Source of the DNA: a virus
Virus record (IMG/VR): IMGVR_UViG_3300009194_000005
Span: 52,525 to 116,524 of that record
Direction: 5' to 3' (one strand)
Length of the DNA: 64,000 bases
The position numbers were made by a program, and so were the translations under genes. Below, piece after piece: positions 25,693 through 35,374 of this stretch (its first letter is position 1; each line of letters opens with the position of its first letter). A model generated the notes under the pieces. The model saw nothing but the letters and a program-made list of their open reading frames with translations. It had not been told where the DNA came from and searched no databases.

Positions 25693-27039
25693 TCAGAGGA
25701 CACCGCCCCCTTGACTACTCCAGGGAGGGAGTGACTGACCGGCTGGCGCTGGCTGCTGTGGATATTGTCCTTGCGGCACTGCCCCGCCCCGGTTCCCAAA
25801 CATGGCATTGGATTGCATGTATGGGTTAACGGGTTGCTGCGGTTGTGGTTGAGCCATGCCGAAGGTCGGTGTGGGTTGAGGTTGCCCGTACCCATAACCC
25901 ATCTGTTGAGGCTGTCCATAACCCGCTTGGGGGGTATGGCCATACCCTTGCTGGGGTTGCCCACCGTAGAGTTGACTCTTGAAGTCACTGAACGACACGG
26001 TATCCTTACCAACCGGACCCGACGCAGATTGCGACATCTGCGGCTGACCATAACCACCAGTCTGCGGTGGGAGGTTGGTGGGCTGAGATGGCTGAGGGGT
26101 GGCTTGGGCCTGCTGTGACTGAGTCATCTGAGGGTTCGGCGGCGGCTCAGGCGCCTCGTCTTCCCCTTTGGCCAGCTTACCCTCATTACCCGGCAGGGAC
26201 GGGATCTTGTTGTAGAACTCGCCCAGCTTCGGCAGGGTTTTCTCGTAGGTCAGATCGATCGGCTGAAGATCCAGGGTCAGCGGCTTAGCAAACCGGTGGA
26301 TCTGCTTGTTGATCTGCTTACCGATCTTCGCGTACGCTTTGAGGAACGCATCGAAGAACGGCGAGACCCGCGAGTTCGACCCGGCGGAGTAGGTCTCCGG
26401 GCTATCCCCCATGGGCACCACGTAGTGCATCAGTGCATTGAACGTCTTGATGTCCTTCTTACGTACCGATACGCCGAGGATATCGTCCTCATCCGTCTCC
26501 AGGTGGTCCATGATGGGGAAGCGCACCACACACACACGGTTGAACTTCTCGCCCTCGATCTTGCCGCCGTTCTTCAGGTAGATCGAGATGAGCTGATTCT
26601 TGCGAATGGCCCGTTTCACGATTTCCTGAAACTTGGTCACGGCCTTCTTATCGGCCTGCGGTACCTTCTTGAGGTATTCGCTACACTCCGGGGGAAGGTC
26701 TTTGTGGAGGGAGGGTTCCGCCGCCACGATCAACAGCTGTTCACACAGCTCCATCACATGGTGTGCCACCATGGCCTTGGCGGTCTGTTGCAGCTTACCC
26801 AGTACCGGGGACACACCCTTACGGGCAATGTTCTCAGCAATCGGGTGGAACGGCTGCAATTCACTACCAAAGCCCCGCTTGAGCAGGGCATCGGTAGGTA
26901 GGACCAGACGCTTGTTATCGATGGCAACCGGCCGTGGGGTGGCGTCAGGATCGGGAGCCACAAAACTCACCAGACCCTCATCGTCTACCGTGAAATTGAG
27001 GGAGGTAAGAACCTGCTTATAAAAGTCCTGAATCTTCAT
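25693..27039 (-). CDS. Conserved jumbo-phage-type protein with Pro/Gln/Gly-rich tail
   Basis: 448 residues. About the first 280 form a folded domain with no recognised motif. The rest is low complexity, with repeated GYGQPQ and QPQQ units, and is certainly disordered. Its start lies inside the end of the upstream gene (23-nt overlap) with AAGGAG at the right distance. Disordered Gln/Pro/Gly tails also occur in the upstream gene and in ChmA here, which may mean partnership inside the infected cell. Confidence 0.65.
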   Translation of the reverse strand: MKIQDFYKQVLTSLNFTVDDEGLVSFVAPDPDATPRPVAIDNKRLVLPTDALLKRGFGSELQPFHPIAENIARKGVSPVLGKLQQTAKAMVAHHVMELCEQLLIVAAEPSLHKDLPPECSEYLKKVPQADKKAVTKFQEIVKRAIRKNQLISIYLKNGGKIEGEKFNRVCVVRFPIMDHLETDEDDILGVSVRKKDIKTFNALMHYVVPMGDSPETYSAGSNSRVSPFFDAFLKAYAKIGKQINKQIHRFAKPLTLDLQPIDLTYEKTLPKLGEFYNKIPSLPGNEGKLAKGEDEAPEPPPNPQMTQSQQAQATPQPSQPTNLPPQTGGYGQPQMSQSASGPVGKDTVSFSDFKSQLYGGQPQQGYGHTPQAGYGQPQQMGYGYGQPQPTPTFGMAQPQPQQPVNPYMQSNAMFGNRGGAVPQGQYPQQPAPAGQSLPPWSSQGGGVL

Positions 27040-28597
27040 AAGTCACTCCTTGGTTGGGGGTTACTTCCGGCATTGGATTGGGTTGTTGAGGATTGTATCC
27101 CCCCATCATGTCATGGGCCATGTTGACCGACGGGCTATCGACGGTCTGCTGAGCCAGATAGATGAGGTCGTTGGAGATGGCCTGAGGACGTTGTTGGTCC
27201 TGAGTGATCACCGGCGCGAACAGGCTGTCGCTGAAGGTGGGGGCCACATAACGCACTGGCGACTCCCCTTCCAGAGAGATGTCGATAATGCTATCGCCTG
27301 CCAGGTCGGATGACATGGAAATCTGGAAGCTGATCTGATTGTTGTAGGTGAGTGTGTTCAACGCATCCACAATCAGTCGGCGTTGGAACTCTTCCAGATA
27401 AGGTATCATTGGAAGGTTATCCACGACACTACGGGTACCATGGTCATGAATCTCAATCGCATAATCCCGAAGACCCACGCCGTTTGTACAGGCGAATGAG
27501 ATGGAACGGATGTAGTTATCCATCATGATCGCCGGCACGATCTGAGCCAGGGTGCTGGCGGCGACGTCGGTGCGACCTGCCCCTTGCCAGTGGTTGGAGT
27601 CCTCCGCCATGCTGATCTTACGGATGGAACGCCCATCGTCGAGAGAATACTGTGTGGTTTGCTGAGCTTCTGGGAACAGGGTTTCCAGCTCCCGCAATGT
27701 CACAAACCCTTTCTCCATGAACCCGGCGTGTTCCTTCAGCAGGGAGAAGAAACCGTTGGTGTGGATGTCGTCGTTACCGGCAACGCTGTTGGCTTCACTG
27801 AACACGTACTCTAGATCACCTTCATTACCAGTCGAATGAGCCTCCTTGACTGCATGTGAATACGCCCCCAGCGTACGGCTAAGGTAGCGGGCCGGACTCA
27901 CGTCATGGCGGCGCGAATACTTATAAGCCCCAGCTCCCGCCATAGCCCGGGTATCGAACGCCATGTTCAGATCGCTGTACATGCCCGATGCGTTGAGATT
28001 ATTCACCACGTGGTTGGTTTCTCCCCAGTGGTAGATATCATCAGGACGGATCAGGTAGGAGGTGGGCTGATGGAACAGGCCATTGGACTGCCCCACGGGA
28101 CCCGACATGTCCATGGGAGAGACGATCTGGTTAGAGGCCACCACTCGGGCTACCGGGACAGGGCCGTTTGGAGTCTGGCGGATGTCGGTGACCACGATCG
28201 TCTCGGAGTTGAAGTAGATCCGCATCTCAGGATCGAGATGGTTGAAACTCGCGTCACTGTGGTCGGTATACCCGAAGAAGATACGTTGTGTCTCCCCCTG
28301 GACCTGGAAAGGCTGCTTCTCGATCACTTTCATCATGAAACGAAAGCGACGAGACGTCCAACCGTGAGCGATGTTGACTCGCCCCTCAGTGGCGGCTTGA
28401 GGGTGAAGGATCTCACCTGCCACATCCCCCAGGGTGTTGACGCCCAGGTTCTTACCTTCTTGGGTCGCTCTTGCCAAATAGTTGATGTGGTCCTGTTGAA
28501 TCGTGGTTTCAAATGGACGAAGGTGTTGCTCCTGATACGTTCCAGTCTGTGTCAGAATGAAATTCGCCACATGGACCTGCTTGTTGTGTCCGAACAT
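27017..28597 (-). CDS. Hypothetical protein, 526 aa
   Basis: A 526-residue protein of mixed alpha/beta character. It ends with a Gln/Asn/Pro-rich segment (MMGGYNPQQPNPMPEVTPNQ). No catalytic motif recognised. It sits in a tight operon with 28625 upstream and 25693 downstream. Large proteins of this size next to each other in the leftward operon would suit virion structural or nucleus-associated proteins; I cannot choose. Confidence 0.6.
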   Translation of the reverse strand: MFGHNKQVHVANFILTQTGTYQEQHLRPFETTIQQDHINYLARATQEGKNLGVNTLGDVAGEILHPQAATEGRVNIAHGWTSRRFRFMMKVIEKQPFQVQGETQRIFFGYTDHSDASFNHLDPEMRIYFNSETIVVTDIRQTPNGPVPVARVVASNQIVSPMDMSGPVGQSNGLFHQPTSYLIRPDDIYHWGETNHVVNNLNASGMYSDLNMAFDTRAMAGAGAYKYSRRHDVSPARYLSRTLGAYSHAVKEAHSTGNEGDLEYVFSEANSVAGNDDIHTNGFFSLLKEHAGFMEKGFVTLRELETLFPEAQQTTQYSLDDGRSIRKISMAEDSNHWQGAGRTDVAASTLAQIVPAIMMDNYIRSISFACTNGVGLRDYAIEIHDHGTRSVVDNLPMIPYLEEFQRRLIVDALNTLTYNNQISFQISMSSDLAGDSIIDISLEGESPVRYVAPTFSDSLFAPVITQDQQRPQAISNDLIYLAQQTVDSPSVNMAHDMMGGYNPQQPNPMPEVTPNQGVTYEDSGLL

Positions 28598-28624
28598 GCG
28601 TTCGTCCTCCTACTCTCGTCGATG

Positions 28625-30178
28625 TTACTGGTTGAGTTCGGCGATCTTGATGACCGCTTCAGTAATGTTATTTTTGATCGTGGGGGGAATCACCAGAAGA
28701 CCTCGTCCTTCCGGTTGACCCGCCAGACGTTTCAACTCCAGCGGTCCCACGTAATTCCAGTTGCCGGTCATAATCTCGCGGGTGACCGTATTGATCCCAA
28801 GGCTGGCTACATTACCATTACGCATGCTGGTATCTTTCCCCCGCTGAGGCTTCACGTGTGGGTAGAGTTCCATCAGCCGGTCAATGTACTTACGTGAGAT
28901 ACGGGTACTCGGGCGGGGTCGGTAGGAAAGCCCGGGGGCATTCTGGTCCGCCATGGAGATGGGCTCCACCGTCATCAGGCACGCCACTTCCAAACACCCC
29001 CAGTGCCACAGGAGTGCCTGAGCTGTCACCAACAGCCGGTTGACGCTAACCTTCTTCACGTGACTAAAGGCACGCGGTGGGAATCCCTTGGCCATCACCC
29101 ACTGCGCCAGATGGACCTGGTGAGAACTAATCGCCACACGTCCCATCCGGTCAAGAGATCCGACCGTGCGTTCCAGCAACCGCAGGTCGATGGTGGGATC
29201 AACCTTTTGGGCCATCCCCGCCATGTTCTCCGTTTGGATATCATAGAGAACGGCATCTCCATCGGCGATGCGTTGTTTGACTTTATACTCTTCCAGAAGG
29301 CTGGTTTTATCGTCTTCGTCTCTCCCTCCTCCTTCGGGACGTTTCTCATTCACTCGATCGGCAGTTCGTCGCTCGGTAGGCTTGAGCTTCGAACGGATGT
29401 ATTTATAGACGTAAGCAATAACGGACTGTGGATTGGTATGGTCACACAGGGGAACGATAGTCAGGCGTCGTACTAGGACATTGGCCATCAACCATACCGG
29501 ACGCTCCGCTGACCCGAGTCCCAACCAGAGACTTCTGAGTGTGATTGCCTCATTGTTCACTGGGACCTGGATATAACCTTCCAACTTATCGATCGCTGGG
29601 GAATCATGCGGCCAATTCATTATCTCGGTATGGGCGATCAGACCCATTGCATCCATTTCTTTATACAGGTCGTTTCCACTCCCATACCCCCCTTGATCGA
29701 TGAATTCACCCCAGATAGGAATCAACGGACGTAATGCCAATGCTACTACCGCCAAGTTGATGTAGTCTGCCACCAAGTAGGTCTGAGCACTGTTTTTATA
29801 CCGCCCATTGACATCAGGGGTTTCTTGTACATCGGAGGGAATATACAGGTTGCCCCGCAGTAGCCATGCATTAAAACTATCCATCGGCATGTTCCGATAC
29901 AACTCAGTGATCAGCCGACGTACCCCTTTGATCTCCTGCACGAAATCGGTAATACGTTCAAACTCTTCTTTTAACTCCTTATACGCTTCCCAGATAGCGT
30001 CTTGAGCCTGTTCGGGAAGACTGGCCCAATACCCATTAATTTCATCAAAGGCACCATGAGGGTTGTTCAATCGAACTTTCCCATATGTACCTGTCGACCA
30101 CACCAGCGATTCATTTTTGTGGACAGTTCTGACTTCGCTGAATCCATCGCCTTGAAATTGCGCCACTTCAAGATGCAT
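28625..30178 (-). CDS. Hypothetical protein, 517 aa
   Basis: Start at ATG 30176-30178 (MHLEVAQFQGDG) with GGAGAGAG upstream. The longer frame would run through the terminator of the upstream SSB-like gene and through the promoter motif at 30220. About 517 residues, mostly helical, with a charged central segment (KLKPTERRTADRVNEKRPEG) that looks like an exposed linker. No family recognised. First gene of a promoter-driven unit of three large proteins. Confidence 0.62.
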   Translation of the reverse strand: MHLEVAQFQGDGFSEVRTVHKNESLVWSTGTYGKVRLNNPHGAFDEINGYWASLPEQAQDAIWEAYKELKEEFERITDFVQEIKGVRRLITELYRNMPMDSFNAWLLRGNLYIPSDVQETPDVNGRYKNSAQTYLVADYINLAVVALALRPLIPIWGEFIDQGGYGSGNDLYKEMDAMGLIAHTEIMNWPHDSPAIDKLEGYIQVPVNNEAITLRSLWLGLGSAERPVWLMANVLVRRLTIVPLCDHTNPQSVIAYVYKYIRSKLKPTERRTADRVNEKRPEGGGRDEDDKTSLLEEYKVKQRIADGDAVLYDIQTENMAGMAQKVDPTIDLRLLERTVGSLDRMGRVAISSHQVHLAQWVMAKGFPPRAFSHVKKVSVNRLLVTAQALLWHWGCLEVACLMTVEPISMADQNAPGLSYRPRPSTRISRKYIDRLMELYPHVKPQRGKDTSMRNGNVASLGINTVTREIMTGNWNYVGPLELKRLAGQPEGRGLLVIPPTIKNNITEAVIKIAELNQ

Positions 30179-30218
30179 TGGGGTTCTCTCTCCGTTGATT
30201 GCTGATGCATTGGCAAGT

Positions 30219-30233
30219 GGATAATATAGATGT
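30219..30233 (-). promoter_or_regulatory. CTATATYAY promoter motif
   Basis: On the minus strand CACATCTATATTATC, about 43 nt upstream of the gene starting at 30178 and directly after the terminator of the previous unit. Confidence 0.6.
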
Positions 30234-30268
30234 GGAATCCACTCGACTGTGCAGACCACAACACAAAA

Positions 30269-30288
30269 CCCGGGGCATTTGCCCCGGG
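30269..30288 (-). terminator. Terminator after the SSB-like gene
   Basis: On the minus strand CCCGGGGC AAAT GCCCCGGG is followed by TTTTGT. Confidence 0.85.
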
Positions 30289-30303
30289 TCATATGTCATC
30301 AAC

Positions 30304-31038
30304 TCACCAATCACCAAACCCTTCAACGTCGCCAAAGTCACCAGCACCGCCGCCGCTGTTACCACCCCCGCGGTTCTGCTGATAGTTACCACCACCACCG
30401 CCACGGTTCTGTTGGTAGCCACCGCCACCTTGTCCACCGCCCTGTTGTTGGGACGGTGCTTTTGCAACGTTCTTCGCGTCAGGGTTGAATTCGCTGCAGA
30501 GCAGGTGATACACAATCGGTGCATACGCTTTCACGAAGCCCTTGGCGTACGCATTGGAAAGTTCTTCAGCGGTCAGTTCACTGCCATCACCCCGTTTGAT
30601 GTTGTGGAACTTTGAAGGACCAAAGAAGAACTGAATCTTCGGACGGTTATACCCCAGCACTGCCATGAAAACCTTACCACTCTGGCGATCCCGACCTACC
30701 TTGACCGTCGCGATGGTCACCGGTTTATCTAGCTTCTTACCGGCAATGAAATCATCGATAAACTCGATGTCGTAAGTCTCATTACCCCCTTCGGCCAGTT
30801 CATCGATCTTGTTCATGATCACTGAGAACGTACCCAGATCACAGTTGAAGTCGATGCGGCCATTGTTCTTGTCGTCAGGAACATTAGTCTTGACCACAAA
30901 ACGCGGGACGTTACCGATCACTTTTACCCGGAGATTAGGACGCTTAGTTGCGCCAGCAACAGGATCACCAAACATCCAGGTAGACATCACATCGAGAGGG
31001 GTGGGGGTAATCGGGGCACGATTAGGCTGTTCGGCCAT
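30304..31038 (-). CDS. Single-stranded-DNA-binding-like protein
   Basis: 244 residues. A beta-rich N-terminal domain (RPNLRVKVIGNVPRFVVKTN ... GRIDFNCDLGTFSVIMNKI ... VTIATVKVGRDRQSGKVFMA) fits an OB-like fold. A Gly/Gln/Asn linker (residues about 195-230) and a short acidic tip ending GDVEGFGDW follow. This layout of fold, flexible Gly-rich linker and acidic-aromatic tip is that of bacterial and phage SSBs, whose tip recruits partner enzymes. It is a single gene before a strong terminator, consistent with high expression. Assignment is by architecture only. Confidence 0.6.
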   Translation of the reverse strand: MAEQPNRAPITPTPLDVMSTWMFGDPVAGATKRPNLRVKVIGNVPRFVVKTNVPDDKNNGRIDFNCDLGTFSVIMNKIDELAEGGNETYDIEFIDDFIAGKKLDKPVTIATVKVGRDRQSGKVFMAVLGYNRPKIQFFFGPSKFHNIKRGDGSELTAEELSNAYAKGFVKAYAPIVYHLLCSEFNPDAKNVAKAPSQQQGGGQGGGGYQQNRGGGGGNYQQNRGGGNSGGGAGDFGDVEGFGDW

Positions 31039-31146
31039 GGGAGACTCCGGAGTCAGTTTGAAGTTTGGACGCTATAGTCCCTAAGGGCCCAGAGATGGGC
31101 ATTACGCTGCGCAGGCGTTCATTACATTAACGCAGTGAGTAGTTTT

Positions 31147-31986
31147 CTACCCACGGCTCATGAGTTCATGAAAGGTCTTTCTAAGTAACTCACCGCCGTA
31201 ACGATCAAGATCATGACGAATCTTCTCTACGGTGGTCACTGCGGTCCAACGACGCGTTTCCCCGATCTGTTTGACTTCGTCCCGAAGCTTCTTGGGGAAA
31301 GCATCAAACACGGTACCTTCACCGAAAAGCTGTAGGGTGAAGGCATTGAAGGGTAAATGGTCTTCTTCTTTCACCCCTTTGAGCTTAGTATACCACTGTG
31401 TATAGGATTTCAGTTTCCCGGTGTGGGATTCCAACAGGAACAAGCTCTGGAACTGGAAACGCCAAAGGAGTTCATGGGGATGATGGGTGAGAATCGCCAC
31501 CACCCCGGGCTGTGTGCTGGGTTCTCGCTTGATTTCAGTGAGGTCCACTTGATGTTCTTTCAAAGCCTGATACAGATGTGTGAGTGTCAGTGCTTCTAAC
31601 TGATGGCGTGACTTCTGCTTATCGGTGTGGGGCTCTTTGTAATTGGCGTGAGGGAACCGCCATTTCAATTCATCCAGACTGGACAAATAGATGGTCGATG
31701 TGATACGTCCTTGGGTTTCCTGTAAGAGGATCGTGGGGATAACCTGGCACTCTACCACTAAGGTGTCAATAGCCTGACTCAAATCGAGGGCGTCGATCTG
31801 TTGTGTCGTCATGGAGGCGTAAAAATTACGCACCAACGTCCTCAAATTAAACCAAACATGCCGTATCCGTTTAAAGCCCGGCGGCATGCGGGCTTGATTC
31901 GGGTGACGCTGAAGGAGTCCTTCAATCGCTAGCGATGTGCCGATCGAGATCGGGAAAGCTCCCGTCTCGCGCTCCAGATACTCCAT
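31147..31986 (-). CDS. Hypothetical protein, 279 aa
   Basis: 279 residues, helical and slightly basic, starting 8 nt after the SbcD-like gene stop. Segments such as RFQFQSLFLLESHTGKLKSY and TQWYTKLKG do not match a family I know. Because it is coupled to the SbcD-like nuclease gene it may work with it in DNA processing. The 108 nt between it and the SSB-like gene contain only short imperfect hairpins. Confidence 0.55.
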   Translation of the reverse strand: MEYLERETGAFPISIGTSLAIEGLLQRHPNQARMPPGFKRIRHVWFNLRTLVRNFYASMTTQQIDALDLSQAIDTLVVECQVIPTILLQETQGRITSTIYLSSLDELKWRFPHANYKEPHTDKQKSRHQLEALTLTHLYQALKEHQVDLTEIKREPSTQPGVVAILTHHPHELLWRFQFQSLFLLESHTGKLKSYTQWYTKLKGVKEEDHLPFNAFTLQLFGEGTVFDAFPKKLRDEVKQIGETRRWTAVTTVEKIRHDLDRYGGELLRKTFHELMSRG

Positions 31987-31994
31987 GGTATCTC

Positions 31995-33140
31995 CTAGGT
32001 CAACTCAGCAAGCAGCTCCTGACACCGTCGTTTGGTTATCTCATCAGGCGCATGCTTATCCAGTTCGGTGGCCACGAGTTGGTCGATCGTGGTCTTGTCA
32101 ATGGGGACAAAGGTATCAATGTCCATCTTAAGAACACTATCCAGAGTCGTTTTCGCCGATGTCTCTGATTTCTCGATTTTCGGCGGTGTCCACTCTATTT
32201 CAGGATACTGTTGCTTGATAGCCTCTATATCGCCCACAACAGGGCTGTGCTGCTCGACATGAAGACGGGCGGCACTTCCCTTGGGTAAATCCTTTAACGC
32301 CTTCCTGATGGCCACGTTGGCCTGTTTCACGTCCATCCCACGGCAATCGATAGTCACATACCGCTTCGCGCCCTGGTTTTCCAGAAACGTGATGGAATAG
32401 TCCTCGGGAGAACGCACACTAACGTCGTAGCACCCTTTTGGATACTCTTCGTTGTGACAGATCCGATCGAACGACCCGGCAGCAAGAATCCGCTCCTTCT
32501 GTGTCGGGTGGTGCACGTGACCAATCAGGATAAAGTAACGCACCATGTCCAGGTATTCCTGGCTATCATGAGTCGGCTCCTTTACTACATCAGGTAGCTG
32601 GTACTCGAAAGCCCCATGCATGATAGCAAAATCCACCTTCTCCAACTGATGCTGTTTCAATAACGCCTTAACTTCATGAAGTGTTTCGGTGGTGTCAGGC
32701 CGCCATTTATCCGGCACATACAGAATGGTGATGCCGAACTTCTCATTGTGCTCAATGGATAGGGTTGTGGCGTAATGGATATCCACCGGGATATTGGCGT
32801 TGTCTGCCTGCTCGATGAAGAAGCGTGACTGAAGGCGGTCATGGGAGGGAGTACCCTCGACAATCCTCACCGCAACATTCAGACGGGCGCAGCGGAAGAG
32901 CAGTCGGGTAATCCAACGGTTAATCCGGTGGACGTTATCATCGGCATTATGAAGCAGTTTATCGAACACATCCCCGGTGATCTTGAGCATGTCGACGTCT
33001 TTCAGTCGTGACTCACTTACCGCGTACGTATCCAGGTTCCGAATCATCATCTCGGTGGGGGTCGAGCTATGCCCGAGATGAATATCCCCAATGCTGATGA
33101 AACGGAAAACACCGGGGCGTTTTGTGTTCTTAATCATCAT
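31995..33140 (-). CDS. SbcD/Mre11-like calcineurin-fold nuclease
   Basis: 381 residues with the metallophosphoesterase motifs in order: GDIHLGH (about 18-24), TGDVFD (about 55-60), EGTPSHD (about 94-100, in place of the usual GNHD), MHGAF (about 174-178) and GHVHHP (about 207-212). This matches the SbcD/Mre11/T4 gp47 family, which forms a complex with an SMC-like ATPase (SbcC/gp46) for DNA end processing and recombination. The partner ATPase is not in the window. The stop of the upstream gene overlaps its start by 11 nt. Confidence 0.82.
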   Translation of the reverse strand: MMIKNTKRPGVFRFISIGDIHLGHSSTPTEMMIRNLDTYAVSESRLKDVDMLKITGDVFDKLLHNADDNVHRINRWITRLLFRCARLNVAVRIVEGTPSHDRLQSRFFIEQADNANIPVDIHYATTLSIEHNEKFGITILYVPDKWRPDTTETLHEVKALLKQHQLEKVDFAIMHGAFEYQLPDVVKEPTHDSQEYLDMVRYFILIGHVHHPTQKERILAAGSFDRICHNEEYPKGCYDVSVRSPEDYSITFLENQGAKRYVTIDCRGMDVKQANVAIRKALKDLPKGSAARLHVEQHSPVVGDIEAIKQQYPEIEWTPPKIEKSETSAKTTLDSVLKMDIDTFVPIDKTTIDQLVATELDKHAPDEITKRRCQELLAELT

Positions 33141-33690
33141 ATTCCTCAGAGAACGATGAGTTTGATGACGACGCAGGAGATGTTGGTGTTGCGGGCATTG
33201 TCGGGCTACCGTTCGGGAGCGCCACCATCTGTCGATTATACCGGGCCAGAATCTCTTGGATGGGGTAGATCACTACCTGCAGGTAGTTGGGACTCCGGGT
33301 CATGTTCATCATGAAATCCCGAATCTTCTCGATCAGATTGCGACCACCCAACTCAATGTCGCGGGTCAGGCTATTCATAAACTGCTCTGCGGTCATGCCC
33401 GACCCATAAGGGATGGTGGTCACCGGGCTCTGCACCAGGGCAGGTACCGTGAATAGAATACGAAGACGATCGTTGTTATCCACCACATTGAGTGGCTTTG
33501 TCAGCTCACCCACATACAGACTGTAGCGGTAAAGGGCATCTTGCCCAAACGGGTTTTCCAGAATGTCCAAGACTTCCATCTGGAATTGATACTCGGAGAT
33601 CACAGGCATTACCCGACGCTCTTCTTCGAGAATCACGTCCAGGGCATTGCCCAGAATAAGTTGATCGTAGGTCTTGGTCTCGGATGTCAT
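33130..33690 (-). CDS. Hypothetical protein, 186 aa
   Basis: 186 residues, acidic, ending in a Ser/Pro/Thr-rich disordered tail (SPTMPATPTSPASSSNSS). It overlaps the SbcD-like gene start by 11 nt. No family recognised. Confidence 0.55.
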   Translation of the reverse strand: MTSETKTYDQLILGNALDVILEEERRVMPVISEYQFQMEVLDILENPFGQDALYRYSLYVGELTKPLNVVDNNDRLRILFTVPALVQSPVTTIPYGSGMTAEQFMNSLTRDIELGGRNLIEKIRDFMMNMTRSPNYLQVVIYPIQEILARYNRQMVALPNGSPTMPATPTSPASSSNSSFSEEYDD

Positions 33691-33711
33691 GGTTACACCT
33701 TACACGTAATA

Positions 33712-33738
33712 AAGCCACCAACCCTTCCGGCTGGTGGC
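33712..33738 (-). terminator. Probable terminator
   Basis: On the minus strand GCCACCAGCCGGAAGGGTTGGTGGC forms a 7-bp GCCACCA / TGGTGGC stem followed by TTTATTA, just downstream of the gene at 33755. Confidence 0.5.
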
Positions 33739-33754
33739 GATGACAAAATTGCGG

Positions 33755-34192
33755 TTACCGATCAACGTACACATTGACCTTGTACATACCGCCGACATTA
33801 CCTTTTGTGTCCAGATAGTTGGACAGGGCGGTAGTATCTACCCCGGAGAGCCCTACCGGCACCATCCCATCATCGGTCTGTTTATAGAGCACCGGCTCCT
33901 CGCTTTTGGTGGTGAGGAAAAGCGTTGCCTCATTTTCCGCTTCTTCTTCCGGTACAGAACGAATCGTGGTGGGGTAGACGATGCGTTCTTTAATCCCACG
34001 GCCCTGCTGGACCATAGTCACTCCCAACATCTCTAGGAACTCCGCCATCATTTGCTGATTGCGTTGACGCTCCACATTAAGACGTTCGGTCAAGGACGCT
34101 ACCTGGGTCTCCAACTCTTGTAACCGCATCTCTTGCCGTTCTTCACTGGAGGGCTCGGCGGGCGGTAGCTCTGAAATCTTCTCGTGAGGCAT
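33755..34192 (-). CDS. Hypothetical coiled-coil protein, 145 aa
   Basis: ATG at 34190-34192 (MPHEKISELPPAEP) is chosen; the longer frame starts at a TTG inside the upstream gene. Residues about 20-60 (ERQEMRLQELETQVASLTER) form a clear coiled coil, followed by a beta-rich C-terminal part (SNYLDTKGNVGGMYKVNVYV) typical of small virion fibre or spike proteins. No family recognised. Confidence 0.55.
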   Translation of the reverse strand: MPHEKISELPPAEPSSEERQEMRLQELETQVASLTERLNVERQRNQQMMAEFLEMLGVTMVQQGRGIKERIVYPTTIRSVPEEEAENEATLFLTTKSEEPVLYKQTDDGMVPVGLSGVDTTALSNYLDTKGNVGGMYKVNVYVDR

Positions 34193-34199
34193 ATGGGTA

Positions 34200-34607
34200 T
34201 CATCCGTTATTGATTTTGGCAATCTTAACTAACTTGCCGTTAATAAACTCAACGCGTCTCCCCAAGGAGACACTGCGGGTACCTTCTCGTACGATACAGG
34301 AAAAGAGTATTGTTAGATGACCGGGATTCTCTTCCGGATTCGTTTCTCTAACCGTAACTTCCACTTCAGTCTGGTCGCCGAAGTAGCGGCGCATCAGACC
34401 TTCCAATACAACTCGGATTTCGTTTTCTAAAGTGATCTCGTCTTTGCTGTATTGCTTCACCAACCACTGGAGGGATGAAATCTGTCCGTAGTAAAGAACC
34501 GATTGGGAATACTCGCTGGTAATGAAGTAAGACAGGGCGTAATCGCCTTTCTCTTCGATCGTATCGACCCACCCGAGGGTCGATAGCGTGGGAACCTTGG
34601 TGGCCAT
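34200..34607 (-). CDS. Hypothetical protein, 135 aa
   Basis: 135 residues with alternating strands and a central helix (SSLQWLVKQYSKDEITLENE), ending GRRVEFINGKLVKIAKI. The fold pattern resembles small baseplate or tail-completion proteins with a beta-hairpin C-terminus, but I recognise no motif. A terminator lies upstream, so a promoter must lie in the ~60 nt before the gene. Confidence 0.5.
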   Translation of the reverse strand: MATKVPTLSTLGWVDTIEEKGDYALSYFITSEYSQSVLYYGQISSLQWLVKQYSKDEITLENEIRVVLEGLMRRYFGDQTEVEVTVRETNPEENPGHLTILFSCIVREGTRSVSLGRRVEFINGKLVKIAKINNG

Positions 34608-34664
34608 AATGATCTCACAGTGAATAGGTTTGCATACTATCTCACTGGGAAGTCAAAAAATAAA

Positions 34665-34682
34665 GGGAGGGTCACCCCTCCC
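34665..34682 (-). terminator. Terminator
   Basis: On the minus strand GGGAGGGGTGACCCTCCC is followed by TTTATTTTTTG. Ends the unit 34701-36455. Confidence 0.8.
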
Positions 34683-34700
34683 CGCCCCAGAGGGCTTATT

Positions 34701-35174
34701 CTAACCTCTGTTTCCTAGCGCCACGCCCATCAAACGGTGGGCGAGCCCAAGGAGTTCAGAGTCTAGTTCTCGATGTTCCGTTCCGCCTTCAGTTTCATTG
34801 AGGTACTCGTTGAGCATCTCCACCAATCTTTCCCGGCTGGGGTCAGCCTCTTCTTCCATGGCTTCCATGACATGGCTGCCCAGTGTGGGCTGACGCTCCA
34901 CTAGGAGTCCCGCCCCCGCCATCAGGCTCCTCACCTGGCCGTCACGGTCCCGATAGACAACCGCCAAGGAGTCATGAGAGAGTACCTGACACCCAATGTT
35001 CTCGAGGATCTCTTTGATCTTTTGGGCGTTCGTGAGAGGCAGCATGGAGACATTCCATGGCCGAATTGCGTCGGATGCCAACACATAGAACTGCGTATTG
35101 GGTAAGTATCCGGCAATGTACTGTTGGTTGATTGCTTCTACGTCGTTCTGTGGGATACGCTTGAATTGTGCCAT
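34701..35174 (-). CDS. Hypothetical protein, 157 aa
   Basis: 157 residues, alpha/beta. The ribosome-binding site AAAGGAG precedes the ATG, 12 nt after the small zinc-site gene. The C-terminal third is acidic and helical (EEEADPSRERLVEMLNEYLN). No family recognised. Confidence 0.55.
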   Translation of the reverse strand: MAQFKRIPQNDVEAINQQYIAGYLPNTQFYVLASDAIRPWNVSMLPLTNAQKIKEILENIGCQVLSHDSLAVVYRDRDGQVRSLMAGAGLLVERQPTLGSHVMEAMEEEADPSRERLVEMLNEYLNETEGGTEHRELDSELLGLAHRLMGVALGNRG

Positions 35175-35185
35175 GTCGTTCTCCT

Positions 35186-35374
35186 TTACTCATCCGGGTC
35201 TTTCAGTCCCGTCATCACTGCGGCTTGGTGGGACGGGTAGCCTTCGGCAATAAGGTCACGATAGGCGCGGTAGTCGGGCCCATAACCTAATTGGAAATGG
35301 TCTTCACACAGGTCATGGCCTTCCAGCTGTTGTTGTCGGCAACCCGGAATACCGCACCGTTGATTTAGCGTCAC
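35186..35374 (-). CDS. Small Cys/His protein with GTG start
   Basis: 62 residues from the GTG that overlaps the previous stop (GTGA), with GGAG 6 nt upstream. CGIPGC near residue 7, then C and H (DLCEDHF) near residue 23, give a CxxxxC ... CxxH set that could bind one zinc. No known family. Confidence 0.5.
   Translation of the reverse strand: MTLNQRCGIPGCRQQQLEGHDLCEDHFQLGYGPDYRAYRDLIAEGYPSHQAAVMTGLKDPDE

Noticed and set aside
27905-28897. 330-codon open frame on the plus strand
   Set aside because: Antisense across two well-supported leftward genes; composition is that of a reversed reading frame, with no ribosome-binding site.
30179-30292. N-terminal extension of the 517-residue gene
   Set aside because: It would be read through the terminator at 30269-30288 and upstream of the promoter motif at 30219; the internal ATG has a good ribosome-binding site.
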